Shown: positions 50,073 to 56,990 of the stretch, one piece after another
Layout: each line of letters starts with the position of its first letter
Position numbering within the stretch: position 1 is the stretch's first letter
From: an uncultured Brevibacillus sp.
GTDB taxonomy: Bacteria; Bacillota; Bacilli; Brevibacillales; Brevibacillaceae
Assembly: GCF_947502445.1 (NCBI RefSeq)
Contig: NZ_CANMZW010000023.1
Span: forward strand, 28,568-92,567
Direction: 5' to 3'
Length of the DNA: 64,000 bases
Program-made: the position numbers and the translations under genes
Notes under the pieces: model-generated
What the model was told of the DNA's origin: nothing
What the model saw: the letters and a program-made list of their open reading frames with translations, nothing else
Databases searched by the model: none

Positions 50073-51317
50073 TCATCGCTGTTCGCTTGCAACCGCAGCC
50101 TGCGCTTCTGCATCCGAGAGCAAATATTTCATCGTTGCGGCTACGCCCAATGCAGCGAGCAGAAGCAAGCCAGCCAAGACTACATATCCTGTACCTGCAC
50201 CCGTGTAGTCGATCATAACAGTAAACAAACCGATTAAAATCAAGCGCATCATCATCCCGATCGAATTGAAAAAGCTCATGACACGTCCCATAAACTGCTT
50301 GGGCACAACCGTCATATAAAGGGATTGGCGAATCAGTCTGACCGACGCATTGCACCAGCCATAGACCATGTAAGCCGCAATCAGTGCCCAGCCATATGGC
50401 AAGGCAACCATCGCGATCATGACAATAGCAAACAGCAGAGTATTGCCGATCATTGCTGACAATTGTCCCATTTTCCGCACGACAAGAGAGACCAAAATGC
50501 CCGCTCCTACAGCTCCCAAAGCATACGCCATTTCCCCAAGAGAAAAGGTCGATACATCCGCCTTGAGAGTCTGGCTAACGTATACCGGCTTGAGCAAATT
50601 GCTGGCCATAACCGCGATAAACGGCATCAAGGCCGAAATCCCAAAGATGAGGAAGCCTTTCTTTTCCTGAATGTACCGCCAGCTTTGCACGAGCTGTCCC
50701 ACCCAGGATACGCCTTGATTCAGCTTCGCTTCCCGCTCCAGTGTAAATGTGTATTTCATCGTAGACAAAAGACAGAAGGCAAACAGGTACGTGAGCGCAT
50801 TAAACAAGATGACCACATGAAGTCCATAGGTGCTGAGCAAAATCCCGGAACCGGCCCCTGCCAGTACCGTAGCCGTTTGTCCTTCAATCTCCAACAGGCT
50901 GTTGATGTCGTTGTAATGCTTTGGCGCAAAGGTCTCCTGTACCAGAGCCGATTGAGCCGGGTAATGAATCTGATACATAAAGGTCGTGACGAGATAAATC
51001 ACGATCAGCATCCACTCTGCGTAATCTCCGAAAAATCCCCAGACGGCGAGTGAACACAGCACACTAAATCCGATCAGATTTTCGACCAGCAGCATTTTTT
51101 TACGGGAAAAACGATCAATAAGGGTTCCAATATAAGGTCCAATAAAAAACATGAAAACTGCTGAAGAAAACATGGTGGAGCCAAGCAGCTGTGCTGATCC
51201 TGTTGTTTCGACGAGATACCAGGCAATACCGATCATCGTCATACCTTGACCAAAACCTGAAAAGAGATTCGAGAAGAACAGCTTTCGAAATTGGACGTTG
51301 GCAAAAACCTCTCTCAT
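50073..51317 (-). CDS. MFS transporter, drug/macrolide-efflux-like
   Basis: 414 residues, twelve predicted helices, of the MFS_3/enterobactin-exporter-like group. Motif A-like GTLIDRFSRKKMLL lies after helix 2, and the cytoplasmic loop in mid-protein is charged. Substrate cannot be assigned. ATG at 51317 has GGGGGAG upstream; a TTG two codons earlier is possible. A promoter flanked by an inverted repeat suggests specific regulation, but no regulator gene is adjacent. Confidence 0.85.
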   Translation of the reverse strand: MREVFANVQFRKLFFSNLFSGFGQGMTMIGIAWYLVETTGSAQLLGSTMFSSAVFMFFIGPYIGTLIDRFSRKKMLLVENLIGFSVLCSLAVWGFFGDYAEWMLIVIYLVTTFMYQIHYPAQSALVQETFAPKHYNDINSLLEIEGQTATVLAGAGSGILLSTYGLHVVILFNALTYLFAFCLLSTMKYTFTLEREAKLNQGVSWVGQLVQSWRYIQEKKGFLIFGISALMPFIAVMASNLLKPVYVSQTLKADVSTFSLGEMAYALGAVGAGILVSLVVRKMGQLSAMIGNTLLFAIVMIAMVALPYGWALIAAYMVYGWCNASVRLIRQSLYMTVVPKQFMGRVMSFFNSIGMMMRLILIGLFTVMIDYTGAGTGYVVLAGLLLLAALGVAATMKYLLSDAEAQAAVASEQR

Positions 51318-51355
51318 AATCAAACAACTCCCCCGGATACCTGTAAAGCACTTGG

Positions 51356-51414
51356 AAACATTTTCTTACGTAAGATTCTATCTTCTTTTATATACTTTGT
51401 AAACGAAAATGTTT
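51356..51414 (-). promoter_or_regulatory. Promoter of the MFS gene flanked by an inverted repeat
   Basis: TTTACA (51403-51398), 17 nt, TAGAAT (51380-51375). Outside it lie perfect 10-bp arms AAACATTTTC (51356-51365) and GAAAATGTTT (51405-51414). A 10-bp palindrome CTTACGTAAG (51365-51374) sits at the expected transcription start. Confidence 0.55.
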
Positions 51415-51428
51415 ATTTAATTATTTGA

Positions 51429-51464
51429 AAAACCCCCGGTTTCCATACAAAAACCGGAGGCTCT
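51429..51464 (-). terminator. Terminator after speB
   Basis: CCTCCGGTTT / AAACCGGGGG stem followed by TTTTTC on the minus strand, 14 nt past the stop. Confidence 0.88.
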
Positions 51465-51477
51465 ATTCACATCACAA

Positions 51478-52347
51478 TTATTTTACAAAGCTGAGGAGCA
51501 GCTCGCGCACGATTTTGGATGCAACGATCTGTGTCATTTCACTGTGATCGTATACCGGCGCTACCTCCACCAAGTCACAGCCAATGACATTTGCGCCATT
51601 GTTAGCCATGAAATGAATGGTATCGAGCAGCTCACGAGAGGTAATACCGCCCGCTTCCGTTGTTCCTGTACCTGGTGCATGTGCAGGGTCCAGTACGTCG
51701 ATGTCGATGGTCAAGTAAATCGGGCGATTGCCGATTGTCGGCAGCACCTGCTTCACTGGCTCCAGCACATCGTATTTGTACAGGTGCATGTTTTCTTTAG
51801 CCCACTCGAATTCTTCTCTCATTCCGCTGCGAATCCCGAACGAGTATACATTCTTTCCACCAATCAGGTTACACACCTTTTTGATTGGCGTGGAGTGGGA
51901 ATATTGGTATCCCTCATAGTTGTCACGCAGGTCAGTATGCGCGTCAAAGTGGAATACGACCATATCCTTGTATTTTTCATAAACCGCTTGGAATACAGGC
52001 CAGGAAACGAGATGCTCTCCACCTAGACCAAGTGGAAATTTACCGTCTTCGAGAACCTTTGCCACGAAGGTACGGATCGCATCCAGGCTGCCTTCCACGT
52101 TTCCAAAAGGAAGTGGAATATCACCAGCATCAAAGTACTTGATGTCTTCCAACAGCCTGTCCAAATACGGGCTGTATTCTTCCAGTCCAATAGATACTTC
52201 ACGGATACGAGTCGGGCCAAAACGGGACCCTGGACGAAAGCTTACTGTCCAGTCCATTGGCATGCCATAAATAACTGCTTGGCTCTCTTCGTAGTTCCCG
52301 TGACTACGGATGAAGACATTACCGGAATATGCTTCGTCAAAACGCAT
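51478..52347 (-). CDS. speB: Agmatinase
   Basis: Hydrolyses agmatine to putrescine and urea. Binuclear manganese ligands are in GGEHLVSWP, HFDAHTDLR and DIDVLDPAHAPGTGT. 289 residues, and the N-terminus MRFDEAYSGNVF is nearly that of B. subtilis SpeB, which fixes the ATG at 52347 rather than a GTG 6 bases earlier. It lies 20 nt downstream of speE. Confidence 0.96.
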   Translation of the reverse strand: MRFDEAYSGNVFIRSHGNYEESQAVIYGMPMDWTVSFRPGSRFGPTRIREVSIGLEEYSPYLDRLLEDIKYFDAGDIPLPFGNVEGSLDAIRTFVAKVLEDGKFPLGLGGEHLVSWPVFQAVYEKYKDMVVFHFDAHTDLRDNYEGYQYSHSTPIKKVCNLIGGKNVYSFGIRSGMREEFEWAKENMHLYKYDVLEPVKQVLPTIGNRPIYLTIDIDVLDPAHAPGTGTTEAGGITSRELLDTIHFMANNGANVIGCDLVEVAPVYDHSEMTQIVASKIVRELLLSFVK

Positions 52348-52367
52348 GTTCACTCGTCCTCCTCCAA

Positions 52368-53207
52368 CTAGTCGCGAGTCAGCTCAGCCACAAAGTTTGG
52401 CAGCTTGAATGCTGCGTGGTGAACTTCCGCATTGTAGTATTTTGTGTTCAAATTTTTGATTTTGGTTGCATCTACTTCCAATGGATCGTACTGTTTAGAA
52501 GCAATTGTGAAGCTCCACAGTCCGGATGGATAAGTAGGGATGCTGCAAGTGTACAGACGAGTAACCGGGAAAATCGATTTCAAGTCTTTGAATACACGCT
52601 TGATCAACTCACGATTGAACCAAGGAGATTCTGTTTGCGCTACCATGATTCCGTCTGGTTTCAGGGCGTCATGGATGCCTTGATAGAATCCTTTTTCGAA
52701 CAGACCTACTGCTGGTCCTACTGGCTCAGTAGAGTCAACCATGATTACGTCATATTCACCTTTGTGATCATGGATATGTTTAATACCATCAATTACCTGT
52801 ACATCGACACGCGGGTTACCAGTCAATGCACTTGCAATCTCAGGGAAGTATTTTTTGCAGGATTCAATTACGCCACCGTCGATTTCAGCCAAAACCGCTT
52901 TTTCCACGGATGCATGCTTCACGATTTCACGGATCGCACCACCATCGCCGCCACCTACTACCAGAACCTTTTTCGGATTCGGGTGAGTATTGAGCGCAAT
53001 GTGAGAAATCATCTCGTGGTAAACAAACTCGTCGACATCAGTGGTCATAACCATGCCATCGAGTACTAACATGCGACCAAACTGCTTGGTAGTAATGACA
53101 TCGATTTGTTGAAACTCGGATTTTTCACTGTATAGGGTATCCGTAATTTTCGTTGTAATACCGTGATTTTCCGTTTGTTTTTCGGTGTACCACAATTCCA
53201 TATTCAT
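52368..53207 (-). CDS. speE: Spermidine synthase
   Basis: Aminopropyltransferase making spermidine from putrescine and decarboxylated SAM. N-terminal MELWYTEKQTENHGI, dcSAM-binding VLVVGGGDGGAIREI and active-site MVDSTEPVGPAVGLF are visible. 279 residues from ATG at 53207, which has AAGGAGG 10 nt upstream. Operon speE-speB. Confidence 0.96.
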   Translation of the reverse strand: MNMELWYTEKQTENHGITTKITDTLYSEKSEFQQIDVITTKQFGRMLVLDGMVMTTDVDEFVYHEMISHIALNTHPNPKKVLVVGGGDGGAIREIVKHASVEKAVLAEIDGGVIESCKKYFPEIASALTGNPRVDVQVIDGIKHIHDHKGEYDVIMVDSTEPVGPAVGLFEKGFYQGIHDALKPDGIMVAQTESPWFNRELIKRVFKDLKSIFPVTRLYTCSIPTYPSGLWSFTIASKQYDPLEVDATKIKNLNTKYYNAEVHHAAFKLPNFVAELTRD

Positions 53208-53259
53208 GGTTATGTAACCTCCTTCAAGTAACCGCATGAAAATACCATATAACAAGAAA

Positions 53260-53287
53260 ATTATAGATGCTGTCTAACAAAAAGCAA
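53260..53287 (-). promoter_or_regulatory. SigA-type promoter of speE-speB
   Basis: TTGCTT (53287-53282), 16-nt spacer, TATAAT (53265-53260), divergent from pbpG. Confidence 0.65.
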
Positions 53288-53326
53288 GGGTTTTTTTATT
53301 CAAGCATCTTCTTTGCAGCAGAGCAA

Positions 53327-53356
53327 GTTTATCCAGCCTGCAAGTGACCCATACTA
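53327..53356 (+). promoter_or_regulatory. Forespore (SigF/SigG-type) promoter of pbpG
   Basis: GTTTA (53327-53331), 15-nt spacer, ACCCATACTA (53347-53356). The -35 matches SigF and the -10 CATACTA matches SigG exactly. The -10 also forms the left arm of an imperfect inverted repeat ending at 53379. Confidence 0.55.
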
Positions 53357-53424
53357 AAGTTAACCTGTGTCTTAGTATGTCCCGATTTGGAGATTCAAAC
53401 GGTTGAAAGGAGGGGTAGGCACAT

Positions 53425-55476
53425 ATGGAAGTAATTCGGGAGGCTCCGTTGCTCCGTTATCTACGCTGGGCCAAGAAATTTGTAAAATTTTCCATACTCA
53501 ACCTATTATGCTTATCATTTGCTATTTTGCTGTTAATTTTGTACCTGCGTTCACAGCCGCTTCCAGAAACATTTGTCAAACAAACGACGACCATATATGC
53601 CTCCAACGGCGATGTTCTGGACACCATGCACCGTGGTGAAAATCGTATATTGGTCCCGATTCAAGAAATTTCACCTGCTCTTATTGACGCGACGATTGCC
53701 ATCGAGGATCGTTCTTTCCGGGAGCATTACGGCTTTGATTTGAAACGTTTAGCTATGGCTGCCTACGTCGATGTCATCAATATGGACATGCGCCAAGGGG
53801 CGAGTACCATTACGCAGCAGCTTGCCCGCAACCTCTATTTAAGCCTAGACAAAACGTGGGAGCGAAAAATCAAGGAAGCGCTTCTGTCCATTCAGCTTGA
53901 GCTCAATTACAGCAAAGATGAAATTCTTGAGATGTATATGAACCAGATTTATTATGGGCATTCCGCTTATGGTGCCCAGGCAGCCGCACAAACGTATTTT
54001 GGCAAAAACGCCAAGGACTTGTCGATTGCCGAAAGCGCGATGTTGGCAGGCATCCCTAAGGGACCGACCTATTACTCACCCTTTAACGATTTTGAACGGG
54101 CAAAATCACGTCAAAAGCTTATTCTTGATGCTATGGAGAGAGACGGGATGATTTCTTCCAAGCAGGCTGATCAGGCTTTTGCTGAGCCCATCAAGCTCAA
54201 AGCAAGAACGAATGAAAATATGGCAGAACAAGCACCTTATTTTCGTGATTACATAGCAAGCCTCGTGAAAAATAAATACGGCATCGACGAAGAGCTGTTT
54301 ATTCACGGCGGGCTTAAAATCCATACGACACTAGACCCTGTTATGCAAAAGAAGGCAGAAGAAATCGTTGCCTCCGTTTTGCCTAAGGATTCGCCCAACT
54401 TGCAAGCTGCCTTAATTGCGATGGACCCCGCTACGGGCTACATCAAAGCCATGGTCGGCGGACGAGATTACAAAACGAGTCAGTATAACCGCGTACTGGG
54501 AAAAAGACAGCCGGGCTCGTCATTTAAGCCCATCATGTATTTAGCTGCCTTGCAAAACGGCTATACACCTTTGACCTTGATGAAAAGTGAACCGACTGTG
54601 TTTACCTACGATAATAACAAGCAGTACATTCCGAGCAATTTTGGCGGCAGATATGCTCACGACATGATCAACATGCGTGAAGCCATCAAAACATCGGACA
54701 ATATTTACGCTGTCAAAACGATCGATTTCTTGGGGCCGCAAAAGGTCGTGGACGAGGCAAAAAATCTGGGGATTACAAGCAATTTGCAAGCCGTCCCCTC
54801 GCTTGCTCTGGGAACGTCTCCGGTCTCTCCTTTGGAGCTGAATGCAGCCTATGCCGCTATCGTCAACAAAGGAGAAGCCGTCAAGCCCATTGCCATTACC
54901 TCCATCGAGGACAATCAAGGTAATATTTTGATTGAGGAGAAGCCGGAAAGAACCCAAGTAGCTGATCCTGTCGCCTCTGCCCTTTTGGTAAACATGATGC
55001 AAAGCGTATTTGAACGAGGCGGCACCGGTTTTCGTGTTGCCAATGAAATTAATCGACCCGTTGCAGGAAAAACAGGATCTACAGATTATGACGCCTGGCT
55101 CAGCGGCTTCACTCCACAGCTCGTTTCCACGGTATGGGTTGGCTACGACAAAAACCAAAAAGTGGACGACGTAAAAGAAGGCTACCTATCCAAGAAAATC
55201 TGGGCACAGTTCATGGAAGGCGCTTTAAAAGGACAGCCCCCCGCACTCTTTGACATGCCTGCTGGAGTCGTTTCTGTGTACATCGATGCTCATTCAGGCA
55301 AGCTGGCAACAGAGCATTGTCCGACACCACAATTGTTCTATTTCGCAAGCGGTACTGAACCGCAGGAATACTGCACGGATCACTTGCCAGCGAATGAAGC
55401 CCCCATGCCTTTAAAGCCACCGGATTCTTCTACCTTCTGGCAAAAAATGGGCAGCTGGTGGAAACCATCTGATTAA
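53425..55476 (+). CDS. pbpG: Class A penicillin-binding protein (PBP2d type)
   Basis: 683 residues. One transmembrane helix (about 20-45), a GT51 transglycosylase domain with catalytic Glu in EDRSFREHYGFD near residue 92 and QGASTITQQLARN, then a transpeptidase domain with Ser in GSSFKP near residue 363, SDN near residue 423 and KTGS near residue 546. Its position divergent from speE-speB is that of B. subtilis pbpG, whose product acts in engulfment and spore wall synthesis; the forespore-type promoter agrees. AAGGAGG precedes the ATG at 53425. Confidence 0.92.
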   Translation: MEVIREAPLLRYLRWAKKFVKFSILNLLCLSFAILLLILYLRSQPLPETFVKQTTTIYASNGDVLDTMHRGENRILVPIQEISPALIDATIAIEDRSFREHYGFDLKRLAMAAYVDVINMDMRQGASTITQQLARNLYLSLDKTWERKIKEALLSIQLELNYSKDEILEMYMNQIYYGHSAYGAQAAAQTYFGKNAKDLSIAESAMLAGIPKGPTYYSPFNDFERAKSRQKLILDAMERDGMISSKQADQAFAEPIKLKARTNENMAEQAPYFRDYIASLVKNKYGIDEELFIHGGLKIHTTLDPVMQKKAEEIVASVLPKDSPNLQAALIAMDPATGYIKAMVGGRDYKTSQYNRVLGKRQPGSSFKPIMYLAALQNGYTPLTLMKSEPTVFTYDNNKQYIPSNFGGRYAHDMINMREAIKTSDNIYAVKTIDFLGPQKVVDEAKNLGITSNLQAVPSLALGTSPVSPLELNAAYAAIVNKGEAVKPIAITSIEDNQGNILIEEKPERTQVADPVASALLVNMMQSVFERGGTGFRVANEINRPVAGKTGSTDYDAWLSGFTPQLVSTVWVGYDKNQKVDDVKEGYLSKKIWAQFMEGALKGQPPALFDMPAGVVSVYIDAHSGKLATEHCPTPQLFYFASGTEPQEYCTDHLPANEAPMPLKPPDSSTFWQKMGSWWKPSD

Positions 55477-55481
55477 GAAAA

Positions 55482-55515
55482 GAAAGGGACGTGCGCAGCA
55501 GGTACGTCCCTTTTC
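55482..55515. terminator. Bidirectional terminator between pbpG and a small minus-strand gene
   Basis: AAGGGACGT / ACGTCCCTT stem with T-rich sequence on both strands. Confidence 0.85.
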
Positions 55516-55541
55516 CATGATGAAGTAAAGCTTATACGATT

Positions 55542-55796
55542 TTATTGTAACGACTGCGTCTCTCCGCCGCCAATGACTCCATCGCCATCAGCAAAAACAT
55601 GATCGTTGATGATACTGATCAGCCCTGCTTTGTCCAATTGCTCCAGCACTTCAAACAAACTTTCCCTCTTTCCGGCAGGAAGCTTGCGAATAAAGTTGTT
55701 AATTTCGACAGGTGTTACGTGCGAGCGGAAATGGACGCCGCCGTACTTGGCAAAATGATCGTTATCGGCTTCCTGTGCACGGGGATCTTCGTTCAA
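55542..55796 (-). CDS. Small protein of unknown function
   Basis: 84 residues; I do not recognise it. Apparent TTG start at 55796 with GGGGCGG 6 nt upstream. The mid-part (VEINNFIRKLPAGKRESLFE) looks helical and the end is Gly/Asp-rich. It sits convergent with pbpG and shares its terminator. Coding status rests on length, ribosome site and terminator only. Confidence 0.5.
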   Translation of the reverse strand: MNEDPRAQEADNDHFAKYGGVHFRSHVTPVEINNFIRKLPAGKRESLFEVLEQLDKAGLISIINDHVFADGDGVIGGGETQSLQ

Positions 55797-55920
55797 TGGG
55801 TACCGCCCCTTCCGTCAAACAGTTTGGTTATAGCCCCATTAGTCTTTACGGTGAGTACTGAAAACATGACCTGAAAAAATAGCCTAAGTAACCGTTTACA
55901 TTTAAAGGGTCCAATGAACG

Positions 55921-55978
55921 CAAACAGGGAAAGAGTGACGGCTCTTTCCCTGTTTGTTGACCCAGTGTACATGTACAC
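55921..55978. other. Perfect hairpin and adjacent palindrome
   Basis: CAAACAGGGAAAGAG / CTCTTTCCCTGTTTG forms a 15-bp perfect stem (55921-55957) without a strong T-run on either side. Next to it GTGTACATGTACAC (55965-55978) is a perfect 14-bp palindrome. They fill the gap between the small gene and ywhD; the hairpin could be the ywhD terminator 107 nt past its stop. Confidence 0.5.
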
Positions 55979-56063
55979 AGATATGAAAACAAGTTTACCT
56001 GACTTCAATACTGGTAACAATTGATTTCACCATTTGTTCACATACCGTTCACTATTTCCAAGT

Positions 56064-56561
56064 TTAGGACAGAATTTGCTTTAATTCCTCACTTGAATTC
56101 TCATACATAGCAGCATTATTTTCGATCAAAAGCTTTTTAAGAGCAGCCTTTTCCTTTTCGCCGAGATCAGAGAGCATGATGCGGCGTTTCATGGAATAAT
56201 CCATACGATTCACATGTTCAGCCAAAATTTTGTAGCCTCGACGCGCTTCGCGATCAACTTCCATATAGCATGCTGTTGCCCCAGCGTAATAAGGACCTTC
56301 TTCATTACGGTCAACAGTAACCCAAACGAGCCAGTATGGCTTTCCATTTGGTACTTCTTCCTTGTTCATCGTCCATTTAATGCCTTTTTCTACTGTACTT
56401 TTGGCATGCAGGGCACCCATGTCAATATAAGCTTCATCGCCGTCAATAATAACGGAAGAAACTGCATTCAGGTCCAAAACGCCTTGACCAAAGCCACCAT
56501 GTACATCAGTCTTGCCGCTCATGATCGTAAAGCCGCCTTTTTTATTATCAAAAATATCCAT
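56064..56561 (-). CDS. ywhD: YwhD family protein
   Basis: 165 residues of the YwhD family, unknown function, usually encoded near pbpG/speE in Bacillales as here. Conserved: HGGFGQGVLDLNAVSSVIID, ALHAKSTVEKGIKW and AGATACYMEVDREARRGYK. ATG at 56561 with GGAGGG upstream. Confidence 0.88.
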   Translation of the reverse strand: MDIFDNKKGGFTIMSGKTDVHGGFGQGVLDLNAVSSVIIDGDEAYIDMGALHAKSTVEKGIKWTMNKEEVPNGKPYWLVWVTVDRNEEGPYYAGATACYMEVDREARRGYKILAEHVNRMDYSMKRRIMLSDLGEKEKAALKKLLIENNAAMYENSSEELKQILS

Positions 56562-56643
56562 GTTATACACCCTCCAGACAAAAATTCTCCTTTCTCTATT
56601 CTACTCGCAATCTTACAGCGACGCAATTTTCCCATGTGCCCAG

Positions 56644-56970
56644 TTATTCTTCTGTGGGCTGCTGGTCGCTTTTTTTCCGATAATGAATCCAGATTTTATC
56701 GAAAACCCATAAGAGAAACGTCAACAGCAAGGCCGAATGGATCGCCATCAGTGTTTTCACAAGTAATAAAGCCCCAAACATCGTATTGGACGGAACGACA
56801 ATCATGTAATAGAGAAAGCTGATTGCAAAAGTGACCCCCAGCGTAATCCAAAACCGAAATCCTAAAACAGCCCGTAAATAACCGCCAACCAACAAACCGA
56901 TAATCGGTCCGCCTAACTCAATTGAATAGACAAATGGCCCCAAAAACAGCCAAACAAACAGATTGTCCAT
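56644..56970 (-). CDS. Small membrane protein of unknown function
   Basis: 108 residues, three hydrophobic helices (about 5-30, 38-60, 66-90) and a charged C-terminal tail HYRKKSDQQPTEE. I do not recognise the family. ATG at 56970, 20 nt downstream of the secreted lipase-like gene, probably in the same transcript. Confidence 0.6.
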   Translation of the reverse strand: MDNLFVWLFLGPFVYSIELGGPIIGLLVGGYLRAVLGFRFWITLGVTFAISFLYYMIVVPSNTMFGALLLVKTLMAIHSALLLTFLLWVFDKIWIHYRKKSDQQPTEE

Positions 56971-56990
56971 GGTTCATTTTCCCCTTTTGG

